From Lactococcus carnosus (GTDB lineage Bacteria; Bacillota; Bacilli; Lactobacillales; Streptococcaceae), in the NCBI RefSeq assembly GCF_006770265.1, contig NZ_CP017194.1, positions 1,798,001-1,862,000 of the forward strand: a DNA stretch of 64,000 bases. Direction: 5' to 3'. This document shows, piece after piece, positions 56,155-64,000 of this stretch; position 1 is the first letter of the stretch, and every line of letters starts with the position of its first letter. The position numbers and the translations under genes were made by a program. Below the pieces are notes generated by a model. The model saw only the letters and a program-made list of their open reading frames with translations. It had not been told where the DNA came from and made no database searches.

Positions 56155-56179
56155 TATCATTTAAGTGCCTGATTGTCAA
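56151..56179 (-). promoter_or_regulatory. Promoter of the XRE-aminotransferase gene
   Basis: TTGACA (56174-56179), 17-bp spacer, TAAACT (56151-56156), minus strand. The -10 is inside the operator. Confidence 0.7.
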
Positions 56180-56223
56180 GAATGGTATAGTCTCCTCATT
56201 AAAAGCATCACATAGCAAAACAA

Positions 56224-56264
56224 AAACCCGCCCTATCTGATTTAACACCAGATAGGGCGGGTTT
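56224..56264 (-). terminator. Terminator of ireB-ruvX-DUF1292
   Basis: A perfect 16-bp GC-rich stem (56224-56239 and 56249-56264), 9-nt loop, T run, 8 bp after the DUF1292 gene. Confidence 0.92.
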
Positions 56265-56271
56265 AATAGTT

Positions 56272-56595
56272 TTAATCTTGCTCTTCTACAAATGTATTGA
56301 ATACTTCTTCAATCATATCCCATTCTTCGTTAGCATCTTCTGGTATCGGCATCAAATCGCCCTCAGTACCATCTTCACTTTGTGTGTAGGCATAAGCTTG
56401 AATCTCAACTTCTCCGTTATCGTCTTCTTCTGCACCGGCAGGTACGACAAGTACATAATTTTTACCAAATTCTTCTTGACCATCGATCGTCAATAGAATT
56501 TCAAACAATGTTTCATTCCCTTGATCATCAACTAATGTGATAAACTCTTGTTCATGTTCGTGGTTATGGTCGTGATTGTGTGTATGTTCAGTCAT
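56272..56595 (-). CDS. DUF1292 family protein
   Basis: 107 aa, strongly acidic. A His-rich N-terminus ([12 protein letters not shown]) precedes the DUF1292 body ([35 protein letters not shown]). Function unknown; usually encoded after ruvX and ireB, as here (23-bp gap). Confidence 0.87.
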   Translation of the reverse strand: MTEHTHNHDHNHEHEQEFITLVDDQGNETLFEILLTIDGQEEFGKNYVLVVPAGAEEDDNGEVEIQAYAYTQSEDGTEGDLMPIPEDANEEWDMIEEVFNTFVEEQD

Positions 56596-56618
56596 TTTTG
56601 GACTCCTAATGTTATGCC

Positions 56619-57041
56619 TTAAAAGTTATGGCTCTCAAGATAGTTTTGTAAAATTAATACTGCAGCCAATTTATCAATATATTTCTTTCGATTTTCACGG
56701 CGTGTATGCCCTTGAATCAAAATCTTCTCTGCCTGTGCTGTCGTGAGCCGTTCATCTTGGTAATCAACCGGAATACCGAATTCAGCAACTAGTAAGTCAC
56801 CATAATGACGGCTTGCTTGCGCTCTAATGCCTTCATCATTATTCATGTGCTTAGGTAGACCCAAGACAAATTTAGCAGGTTGGAATTCTTTTACTAATTC
56901 CGCGATACGGTCAAACCCGTAGTCTTTTTTTGCTTCATTAATCCGAATGGTTTCGACAGGCTGAGCTGTATAGCCTAAAAGATCGCTGACTGCAACACCG
57001 ACCGTGACGCTACCAACATCTAACCCCATTATGCGTTGCAT
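56619..57041 (-). CDS. ruvX: Putative pre-16S rRNA nuclease / RuvX-YqgF
   Basis: 140 aa from the ATG at 57041, which overlaps the ireB stop (TGATG); a GTG at 57044 is possible. RNase-H-like fold: [26 protein letters not shown] and [12 protein letters not shown] with the catalytic acids. YqgF finishes 16S rRNA maturation. Coupled to ireB and DUF1292. Confidence 0.9.
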   Translation of the reverse strand: MQRIMGLDVGSVTVGVAVSDLLGYTAQPVETIRINEAKKDYGFDRIAELVKEFQPAKFVLGLPKHMNNDEGIRAQASRHYGDLLVAEFGIPVDYQDERLTTAQAEKILIQGHTRRENRKKYIDKLAAVLILQNYLESHNF

Positions 57042-57307
57042 CACAGGTCGATACCCTGATCTCTTAGATAGTTCTTGATTAGCTCTTCCACGATATCATC
57101 GCGATCAAACCGTCTGATTTTATTCCTAGCATCATTATGACGTGGAATATATGCTGGATCACCAGACAAAATATACCCTACCATCTGATTAATTGGATTA
57201 TACCCTTTTTCACCAAGAGATACATAAACACTGGCGAGAGTTTCACCAATCTCTTTTTTGCTCGAGTCGTCAAACTCAAAACGTACAGTTTCATCTGTAA
57301 AACTCAT
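57041..57307 (-). CDS. ireB: IreB family regulatory phosphoprotein
   Basis: 88 aa from the ATG at 57307, preferred over GTG 57316 because it restores the IreB N-terminus with Thr4 and Thr7 ([10 protein letters not shown]), the sites phosphorylated by the IreK/PASTA kinase in Enterococcus. GGTGGGTGG provides the ribosome site. It modulates cell-wall stress and cephalosporin tolerance in that relative. Confidence 0.9.
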   Translation of the reverse strand: MSFTDETVRFEFDDSSKKEIGETLASVYVSLGEKGYNPINQMVGYILSGDPAYIPRHNDARNKIRRFDRDDIVEELIKNYLRDQGIDL

Positions 57308-57393
57308 AGTTGCCACCCACCTTCTGATATTTTCTAGTTAGTTTCATTATATGTTATTTTGCCCAAAATTTCAAATTAGGAACTTAAAAACTG

Positions 57394-57440
57394 AAAAAAG
57401 CTAAAGCGTATCTCCTAAACAGATAGGCTTTAGCTTTTTT
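57394..57440 (-). terminator. Terminator of the aldo/keto reductase locus
   Basis: A perfect 14-bp stem (57394-57407 and 57427-57440) with a T run on the minus strand, just downstream of the reductase remnant. Confidence 0.85.
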
Positions 57441-57443
57441 TAC

Positions 57444-58354
57444 TTACGGTAATAGATTACCCGCTGCTTGATAGAGGGCATACCATTCGTCACGTATCAA
57501 GACAATATCAGCCGCATCAGTCACTTCAATAATACGTGACGTCGTCATCGTCCCAATGATAGTTTGCATATTCGCTGGGTGACGATTAATGAAGGCAATG
57601 GCGATACCTGATGGTGTACTGTTGTACTGGTCAGCTAGCTCTGCTAATTTTGCATTCAGCTCAGGGAATTTTTCTGTATTGCCTACAAAAGGACCTTCAA
57701 AAAAGCCATATTGGAAAGGCGACCAGGCTTGGATGGTCATATTTTGTATTCTAGAATACCACTATCTCGGACAAGTCCAGCCTGATTGTCCATATTAACA
57801 TTAATCCCTGTATCGATCATCCCGGTATGTTTCAAACCAAACTGTAGTTGATTGATATGAAGTGGCTGTTTGACAGCAGTTTTCAATAGCTCGATTTGAC
57901 CAGGGTTTTGATTTGACACACCAAATGCCCTAACCTTCCCTGCTTTTTCAAGCATAGAGAAAGCTTCTGCAACCTCTTCTGGTTCAACCAATGTATCCGG
58001 GCGATGTAGTAGTAAGGCATCTAGATAGTCTGTATCTAGTCGTTTTAAAGACCCCTCCACCGCTTCGATGATATGTTGTTTTGAAAAATCAAAGGCAATG
58101 CCTGGTCTGATGCCAACCTTAGACTGTAGATAAATATCTGAGCGAGAAATCGAGGTCTCTTTTAAACCTTTAGCAAAAATCGTCTCACAGTCGCCACCCC
58201 CATAAATATCAGCATGGTCAAAAAAATTGATTTCATGGTCATAGGCCGTTTGAATAATTTTAGCCGCGTCTCTACCCGGCTCATTCATCCGCATACAGCC
58301 AAGGACGATTTGGCTAGCCTTCATCTCTGTATTTGCAATGTTTAGTTGTTTCAT
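57444..58354 (-). pseudogene. Aldo/keto reductase, split in two frames
   Basis: The N-terminal frame (58354-57737, 205 aa) contains IVLGCMRM, FFDHADIYGGG (Asp/Tyr active site), LHRPDTL and GVSNQNPGQ. It stops after GILEYKI. The C-terminal frame (57740-57444, 98 aa) begins MTIQAWSPFQYG and continues through IIGTMTTSR. In intact relatives these are joined as one protein of about 310 aa with a few residues between EY and TIQAWSP. Here a small deletion or indel leaves overlapping ends (ATGA). The TIM barrel cannot form in either piece alone; coupling of both parts is improbable. Confidence 0.8.
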
Positions 58355-58452
58355 AATTGCCTCCTATAAAATAGTGTAATCGGTTTCAATTATATCAAAA
58401 AATGATCTGTTTTTCACTAAAAAACTATGATGTTCATCAATTCATTGTGTAA

Positions 58453-58488
58453 AAAAAGAACATGGACTCGAGTTTCCATGTTCTTTTT
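58453..58488 (-). terminator. rpmH terminator
   Basis: A perfect 14-bp stem (58453-58466 and 58475-58488) with a T run, 7 bp after rpmH. Confidence 0.9.
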
Positions 58489-58494
58489 TATGTG

Positions 58495-58629
58495 TTAGGC
58501 AGTTAAAACTGCACGTCCTTTACGACGACGGCTAGCGACTACGCGACGGCCATTTTTAGTTGCCATACGTTTACGGAAACCATGTGTTTTTTGGCGTTTA
58601 CGTTTACTTGGTTGAAAAGTGCGTTTCAT
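58495..58629 (-). CDS. rpmH: 50S ribosomal protein L34
   Basis: 44 aa from the ATG at 58629; the longer frame is rejected because [12 protein letters not shown] is the universal L34 start and an AGGAGG lies 9 nt upstream. Monocistronic here: rnpA does not follow; the aldo/keto reductase remnant does, after a terminator. Confidence 0.96.
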   Translation of the reverse strand: MKRTFQPSKRKRQKTHGFRKRMATKNGRRVVASRRRKGRAVLTA

Positions 58630-58728
58630 AAGTTTTTTTCCTCCTGTACAGAATTTTTGTTTGTAGGCATTACCTACAATCATTATGTCTAGCCTAGGCT
58701 TTTGATCAGTTACTAAACATACCTTAAT

Positions 58729-58757
58729 ATTATATCGCTTTTTACGAGCGATGTCAA
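58729..58757 (-). promoter_or_regulatory. Perfect-consensus rpmH promoter
   Basis: TTGACA (58752-58757), 17-bp spacer, TATAAT (58729-58734), minus strand. The gap 58630-59069 holds this promoter, a hairpin at 58941-58967 and the nested hairpins at 59002-59070, and no gene. Confidence 0.9.
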
Positions 58758-58940
58758 TATGATCTTATTTTTCGTATGTGATTTTATTTTATGGATTTAA
58801 AAAATATATCGTGAAATTACAACTTCAACGAAAAAGAGAACCATACAAGAAGAATTTTCAATTCAGTCTTGACCGCTCTCCACTTTTTTAGTAAGATTAG
58901 TTATACTGAATAAGACAATTATGACTTGTTTTATTCTTTT

Positions 58941-58972
58941 GAAGGGGTAGTTTGCGCTACTCCTTCTTTTTA
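58941..58972 (+). terminator. Hairpin with T run near the IS left side
   Basis: Stem GAAGGGGTAG/CTACTCCTTC (one G-T pair) followed by T runs on the plus strand. No plus-strand gene ends here, so it may shield the insertion sequence from outside transcription. Confidence 0.4.
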
Positions 58973-59001
58973 TTTATTTTTTTATCTACCTCTATTATAT
59001 C

Positions 59002-59070
59002 ACAAGGAGCACAAAAAGCAAGCGATTACTGCGGTAACCGCGTTTTTTCTACTTGCCTATTTTTGTCTCC
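59002..59070. repeat. Nested inverted repeats at the left end of the IS region
   Basis: Outer arms AAGGAGCACAAAAAGCAAG and its imperfect complement (59051-59070) enclose GCGGT-A-ACCGC (59031-59041). The structure overlaps the last codons of the transposase and may belong to the element end; borders could not be fixed. Confidence 0.35.
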
Positions 59071-60395
59071 TACCTAAGCCTTTGTGCTATTTTTGTGTGA
59101 GAAACTCGTTTTTGAATTGTCTTATTTATTAAACGATTTGAATTTTCACTTAGATATTCAGAGGCACTAGTTGGCAACGACTGGAATTTTTCATACGCAT
59201 CTCTCCAATCACCAAAAAAGAGATCTCTAAGTTCTTTTTGATAATCAAGTATAATCATACGACTCATTGTATCTGACCCTTTTATTGACCAATACATCCC
59301 TCGACGTTTCATTCTGTAAGAGACCTTCCTATGTTGTGACTCCATAATACCAATCCCTGCATACGTTAGCCCTCTCAATTCGGCTGGCTTAGTATATTGA
59401 AAATTATTAAGTAGCTTTTTCCTGAACTCATCTAATTGATAAGCTGCTTCTTCATCAGTACACATTGACTCTGCTGTATCAAGTATAGTTCTGGCTGTTT
59501 TCTTGCTATGGCATTTAACCGCTTCATAGAGTAGATGAGTTAAATCAGATCCGAATGACTTCATCTCTTTGTCTATCTTCTTGTTCAGATGATAAGCATC
59601 CCAAAAATGCTCATGCCGCTTTACACCAAGATGTTTAGCAATTTCTTTAAAAGTATACGGCGTATAGCCATGACCATGATCTGAATTGGTCACAATGAGT
59701 GTGTCTTTTGTAATTTGATAGTCATTTTCTAGCACATCGATTAATCTCTCCTTAGCCTGGGAATGATCTGTAGAGATGGTTTCACGTTTATTTTGTAACT
59801 CATAGCGGTTTTTTCCTATCTTTTTACTACCTGTATGTACCACGAAATGAGCAAGATCCGTTCGTTTACGATCCCCTTCTTTCGTTTTGACCATCACCCC
59901 ATCACCCTCAATATAGATAATCTCAGATTCAATTTTCTTATTGATATCATGACTATCATAAAACCTGTAGTCATCTCGTTCGTTGAATAGCTGCGTTGTA
60001 ATCTTGACCGCATTAAGTACTGTAGAGTACGTGATGAATACTCCATAGACCATATCAATCATTTGAACAACTTTACGATATGAGACAATTGTGGACATTT
60101 TTGCAATCTGATACATTAATTCTCTTGAATGTCGCATATACCGTTCTAAACCGAGTTTTTCATCTACTGGATAGCACCAAACTCCATTCTTTTTGTAGCC
60201 ACGTCTGCTGTAGGATACTTCTCCAAATGTGAAAACAACCGTTCTCGTATTACTCGTCTTTGGCTCATAGCCTTTCGCACGCATGATAGGATACATATAG
60301 TTATCATATTGCTTTACAAAGCGATAAAATCCAGCTTTATTATTTTTTCTGAAATCTGACACAAAGTCTCTTTCATCGATTGGCTCTTGATTCAC
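59070..60395 (-). mobile_element. ISLre2-family transposase (UPF0236)
   Basis: 441 aa, usual length. It has the ISLre2/UPF0236 layout: an RRGYKKNG-type N-terminal segment with YMRHSRELMYQIAKM, the catalytic core with YIEGDGVMVK, VTNSDHGHGYTPYTF and EHFWDAYHLNKKI, and MESQHRKVSYRMKRRGM near the end. The frame is intact, so the element may still be active. Terminal inverted repeats and a target duplication were not resolved. It lies between rpmH and the SIR2-HerA operon, probably marking the island border. Confidence 0.85.
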
Positions 60396-60682
60396 GTTTA
60401 TTTTCCCTTAATAATTTCTGTCTCTATAATTATTATAAGAAAACAAACCTTAAAATGACAAGTTTTTCTTTGTTCTGTTTTTAAATAATTTATATACCCA
60501 AATTGTAAAATGAAGTTAGCTACCTGAAGCTATAAAAAGACACCATGAATCTATTAGACTTGTAGTGATATAGAAAACAAGTTTGAAAGTATTCATGATG
60601 CAAGATAATTATATCCCAAAGATCAGTCATCGGATAAGCTGGTGAAATATTCGTTTGAACTGAAAAAAAAAAATCAGTTGTC

Positions 60683-62410
60683 TTACTGTCTTGACTGACA
60701 TATCATATTTTTTATTGCAGATTCAATATTAAAAACAGTACCTTTATTATCATTCCATCTATCCCAAAAATCAATTGTTGTACTTTTAGGCTCCTCTTTA
60801 GGTTTATCTAATAGAATTTTAGTTGGTAACTTTATAGAATCACCAATAACTATACACTCTCCCACATCAAGATTAGGTAACGTTTCAACAAGACCTACTA
60901 AAGAGTCCGTGAGCATTGTTGAAACTGCTGACTTATCTCTATCGTTTATTACTTTCAAACTAATGATATTATTACATTGTGACATTATTGTAGTATTTAA
61001 TTCTGCCGGTCTTTGTGAAACAACTACCAATGAAACCCCATATTTTCGCCCCTCTTTAGAAATTTTTTCAAATATATCTAAAGATTTCTTTTCTATTGAT
61101 TTTAATTTTGTAGTATCCTTAGGCATATATAAATGAGCTTCATCACAAATGAAAGTCAACGGGTGCCTTGTCTCTTGTTTCCCTGGTGTCATCCAAAATT
61201 GAACCTCGTACACAAGTCTTGTAATAATTCCAATCACTATTGAAAGTATATCGGAAGGAACTTCAGATAAATCAATAACTTTTATATGATGTTGATTGTC
61301 CATGATTTCAGAAATAAATTTGTTTAAATACTCGGATTTACTTGTTTCACCTTCATTGAACACAAAGGCATACTTATTATCATCAATTTTTGTTTGTAGC
61401 CTAGTAATGAGATTGGTTAATTTACCATAATACTGACCTTGCTTAGTTTTCTCTTGACCTTTTTTATCTCCAGTCTTAAAAAGCTCTCCTGTACTTATCT
61501 CTTTTATATTTTCTTCTTCAAGATAATTTTTAAAACCCACAGCAGAAAAGGGTATTGGAGTATCGGCTGTTATTATATCAGCTGATAATGATTTTAGATT
61601 TTCCTTAATGTAATCTTTCTTATTTTCTAGAATATATTGAACAGCTACTGCTCTTTGATTTGAAGCAGTTCCTTCTGACGATTCAATGAATAAAGAATGA
61701 ATCTCTTCATAATTGAAAAACCATAACGGGATATGAAGTCCATCTGAAGAATCACCAATTTTGATTTGTTTTGCATAAGAAAGTTCATTGTATTCTCCAT
61801 GTAAATCAAATACAATCAAGTTTGCGTGTTCTAGATTATTTGCCTTCTCTAAAATATTTGCAACTGTAAAAGATTTCCCGCTACCTGTACTACCGACAAT
61901 ACCAGCATGTCTTTGAAAAAATTTATTACCATCTAGTATGGCTTCTACTGAATCATTACTTGCGTATTTACCAATCTTAAGTTTTTTTTCTGAAGCAATA
62001 TCGCTATCCAGTGAATTCATTATTATTGAAAGTGCGTCTCCATCAGCCAGATAAACAGTACTATTTATCTCTGGATAAGTATTTACCGCTCTTTTAAAAA
62101 CATTATGTTTTTGTGGAGAGATTATATTATAAAAAGTTCCAACCAAAGTTACATTACAGAAATTAAATGAATAATCTATACTTAGGTCTTCCATTTCCTC
62201 AGTGTCATCTCGTTCAATTCTTTTTTTACTAACTCTAGTAACAATACCAATTAGTCTTTCGTCAGCATTATTCCCTGATAAAACAACTAAATCATTTATT
62301 TTAAGGTTATTTAAAGTTTCTTCTTCTAATACTCGTATTGACACCTTTTTTGTATCAACATCCTGTACTGTTCCTATTTTCCGTTTCAATTTAACTTGGA
62401 TATCGCTCAT
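60683..62410 (-). CDS. herA: HerA-type ATPase of a SIR2-HerA anti-phage system
   Basis: 575 aa. An N-terminal HAS-barrel-like domain is followed by the HerA/FtsK-type ATPase: Walker A GSTGSGKS at residues 173-180, FDLHGEYNEL, Walker B FICDEAHLYMP, and the SQRPAELN sensor region. It forms hexamers with the SIR2 NADase encoded immediately upstream (1-nt overlap TAATG), and in known systems the complex depletes NAD+ or degrades DNA on phage infection. Low-GC DNA relative to its neighbours agrees with transfer. The ATPase class is sure; the defence role is by pairing. Confidence 0.87.
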   Translation of the reverse strand: MSDIQVKLKRKIGTVQDVDTKKVSIRVLEEETLNNLKINDLVVLSGNNADERLIGIVTRVSKKRIERDDTEEMEDLSIDYSFNFCNVTLVGTFYNIISPQKHNVFKRAVNTYPEINSTVYLADGDALSIIMNSLDSDIASEKKLKIGKYASNDSVEAILDGNKFFQRHAGIVGSTGSGKSFTVANILEKANNLEHANLIVFDLHGEYNELSYAKQIKIGDSSDGLHIPLWFFNYEEIHSLFIESSEGTASNQRAVAVQYILENKKDYIKENLKSLSADIITADTPIPFSAVGFKNYLEEENIKEISTGELFKTGDKKGQEKTKQGQYYGKLTNLITRLQTKIDDNKYAFVFNEGETSKSEYLNKFISEIMDNQHHIKVIDLSEVPSDILSIVIGIITRLVYEVQFWMTPGKQETRHPLTFICDEAHLYMPKDTTKLKSIEKKSLDIFEKISKEGRKYGVSLVVVSQRPAELNTTIMSQCNNIISLKVINDRDKSAVSTMLTDSLVGLVETLPNLDVGECIVIGDSIKLPTKILLDKPKEEPKSTTIDFWDRWNDNKGTVFNIESAIKNMICQSRQ

Positions 62411-63492
62411 TATTTATTTCCTCCTATGAATACTTCTGAAAATACATTAAGATTCCATAAATCTATATCTACCTCATATCTAATTCCTTTATGAATCATA
62501 TAAGAATAATTATTAGTTTTTCTCTCACCTATCACACTATCGTAAAATAAAGTCCAGTTAAGTCCTTCTATTGCTCTATCGATTATCTCTTGCTTAATTT
62601 CCTTTGACAATACAATAATATTTTTAGATGTTTCTAAAAATATTGCATCAAAATGAGCATCATTAAAACCATATCCATATATAAATATTGAATAATTTTC
62701 TTTCTCTGATGAAATAACCTCGTTAAAAGCTTCTCTATGACTCCTAAATACATCATGTGTCATTCCATATTCATATTTAAAAATACCTGGTGCAATAATC
62801 TCAATATGATTACTATTTTTTTCTAAATATGAGTTATCATTAATTTGGATTGTTTTATATTCTTCATTAACCCAATTGATTGATCCATGAGGTTTAAAAA
62901 TTCTTAATACGGATATATTTTTACAATAGAAGCTATGCGGTTCTGTCAGATATTTCTTATTGAATTTTTGATATATATTCCCTGTAAATCCCAGTGTTGT
63001 AGACAAATTTAATTTATCTGCTACTCTCTCGATAATTAAATCATAGTTTGGTGTCATTATATCAATTATATTATTATTAACACTAACTGTTTTAGAGAGA
63101 TATCTTATTAACTGTTCAAACCCTGATTCTTTGTTCAGAATATTTTCTTGAGCCTTATAGTCACTTGACAGTATAAAATCAGCGGTTATGTTCTTAATTT
63201 CTTCTATCAAATCAAAATTGTTTTGGGAAAGCGTCAAAAGTGCTGCTTCCAACCCATTTAAAGTAACACTACTTTGAATTTTCTCCCACTCTTCTTTCAA
63301 AGTTTCATTTTTAGTTGCTTCAAATCTCTTATTGAGCTCAATAGATAATCCTGTCATTCCAGAAATTCCAAAAGAAACTGATAGACCTGAACCTACTATC
63401 AGTTTTGGAAAATTATTTTTGGAAAGATATCTCTTTTTAATATCACTAAAAATATCGACAAATTCATTATCAGTAATACGTAATAGTTTCAA
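62410..63492 (-). CDS. SIR2-family NADase, SIR2-HerA system
   Basis: 360 aa from the TTG at 63492 with GGGAG upstream. SIR2 motifs: GSGLSVSFG (34-42), TPNYD (147-151), KPHGS (200-204) with the histidine in the catalytic position, and YGYGFNDAHFD near 275. It is the defence-type SIR2 (NAD+-hydrolysing), not a deacetylase. Cotranscribed with herA; the promoter at 63543-63571 is plausible. Confidence 0.85.
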   Translation of the reverse strand: MKLLRITDNEFVDIFSDIKKRYLSKNNFPKLIVGSGLSVSFGISGMTGLSIELNKRFEATKNETLKEEWEKIQSSVTLNGLEAALLTLSQNNFDLIEEIKNITADFILSSDYKAQENILNKESGFEQLIRYLSKTVSVNNNIIDIMTPNYDLIIERVADKLNLSTTLGFTGNIYQKFNKKYLTEPHSFYCKNISVLRIFKPHGSINWVNEEYKTIQINDNSYLEKNSNHIEIIAPGIFKYEYGMTHDVFRSHREAFNEVISSEKENYSIFIYGYGFNDAHFDAIFLETSKNIIVLSKEIKQEIIDRAIEGLNWTLFYDSVIGERKTNNYSYMIHKGIRYEVDIDLWNLNVFSEVFIGGNK

Positions 63493-63542
63493 TTTTAGTA
63501 TACTCCCACTTTTTAAATAACTTACTAACTTAGCTATAGTCT

Positions 63543-63571
63543 AACATAATATTATTTGAAAAACGAATCAA
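63543..63571 (-). promoter_or_regulatory. Possible promoter of the SIR2-HerA operon
   Basis: TTGATT (63566-63571), 17-bp spacer, TATGTT (63543-63548), minus strand. Confidence 0.5.
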
Positions 63572-63626
63572 ATAAACGGTGTCATCCGAATACACTATTT
63601 GATAATCTAAAGTTAAATAATACAAA

Positions 63627-64000
63627 TTAATTTATAAACGAATTTTTATTATCAGTATCCTTTTCATAGTTATACTCTAAAATAATATCGTCAATTTTAT
63701 CGAATTGTTCTCCAATATTCTTATATCGATCACGCAAAGCCTCAGTTTCAATCTCAATTTGATCTGCAAGGATTTCTGATTTTTCATACGTAAGGTGTTC
63801 TGGTATATTTAGACTGGTCAAAAGTTTTTGAGCAAGTTCTTGTTCAAACGATTCTCCTGACTGAGATGCAAGTAAAGCTTTTGATACTTGTTTTTGACGT
63901 ACTAGCCGCTCATCAAGCTGATTTAGTGAACTTTCTGTCGCATCAAGTTCATTATTGAACCTATCAAGCAGGTCTTCTAATTGCGTGCCTGATGTTACCC
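63627..64000 (-). CDS. C-terminal part of a coiled-coil protein, 5' end outside window
   Basis: The minus-strand frame is open from 64000 to the stop at 63627 (123 or more residues). It reads as a helical, charged chain (LLDRFNNELDATESSLNQLDERLVRQ...) with a hydrophobic-acidic pattern expected of coiled coils, and ends NSFIN. An internal TTG at 63821 is not a believable start because the frame continues upstream without a break. I do not recognise the family. It is read in the same direction as SIR2-HerA and could be a restriction or defence component, or part of an ATPase; this is speculative. Confidence 0.55.
   Translation of the reverse strand, partial: VTSGTQLEDLLDRFNNELDATESSLNQLDERLVRQKQVSKALLASQSGESFEQELAQKLLTSLNIPEHLTYEKSEILADQIEIETEALRDRYKNIGEQFDKIDDIILEYNYEKDTDNKNSFIN

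Noticed and set aside
58630..59069. Replication origin near rpmH
   Set aside because: rpmH is often near oriC, but no dnaA, rnpA or cluster of DnaA boxes was seen here.
60396..60682. Small plus-strand frame (about 60597-60650) suggesting a second transposase remnant
   Set aside because: About 17 codons before a stop, no recognisable family, and the region is AT-rich. The 287-bp gap shows no other gene; a short AACTGA/TCAGTT pair around an A run at 60658-60679 is too weak to call a terminator.

Overview
The window looks like the chromosome of a low-GC Gram-positive coccus of the Streptococcaceae, most likely a Lactococcus/Pseudolactococcus-type organism. The basis is the combination of CodY with its own CodY box, a GlnR-GlnA unit with a GlnR box, the argS/argR/mutS/mutL/ruvA neighbourhood, FakA with a Gls24-family protein, IreB-RuvX-DUF1292, DUF1129, a GutFRMCBA-order sorbitol operon, and consensus sigma-A promoters. 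The species assignment is inference.

Layout. 1-6783: two large tandem BspA-type (DUF285) leucine-rich surface proteins, the first cut by the window edge, with decayed signal-peptide copies in front of each. 6784-9752: msrC-dnaX-queH. 9865-11357: chorismate mutase plus a CLC-F-type (fluoride) antiporter. 11471-15568: type III glutamine synthetase, then glnR-glnA. 15684-22132: ruvB, a small secreted-peptide/ABC-permease cassette (bacteriocin-like), ruvA and a frameshifted mutL. 22253-25760: an LXG-toxin (type VII secretion substrate) cassette lying between mutL and mutS, with its own promoter and a catabolite (cre) box. 25908-32173: mutS, ylbF-like gene, argR, small genes, argS. 32313-36000: oxidoreductase, a LytTR regulator with two membrane proteins, NADH peroxidase. 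36208-42181: fakA-gls24, rpmB, DUF1129, polA. 43153-48251: sorbitol PTS operon with a frameshifted gutR. 48500-53795: gatCAB, then aspS behind a T-box leader. 53801-58629: codY, an unusual XRE-HTH/aminotransferase fusion, ireB-ruvX-DUF1292, a broken aldo/keto reductase, rpmH. 59070-64000: an ISLre2-family transposase followed by a SIR2-HerA anti-phage pair and an incomplete coiled-coil gene, i.e. the edge of a defence island.

Themes. (1) mutL is broken in a G6 run, and two other genes (gutR and an aldo/keto reductase) are also split. This fits a mutator lineage or, equally simply, homopolymer sequencing error; raw reads would separate them. (2) Five genes (ruvB, mutL, argR, polA, DUF1129) share one architecture: an extended -10 element exactly 6 nt before the ATG, which predicts leaderless mRNAs. 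(3) Mobile or competitive cassettes (LXG toxin, bacteriocin-like peptide, SIR2-HerA) sit inside or beside DNA-repair and housekeeping loci. (4) Carbon and nitrogen control is readable in cre-like boxes (gut operon, LXG operon), the GlnR box, the CodY box and the aspS T-box.
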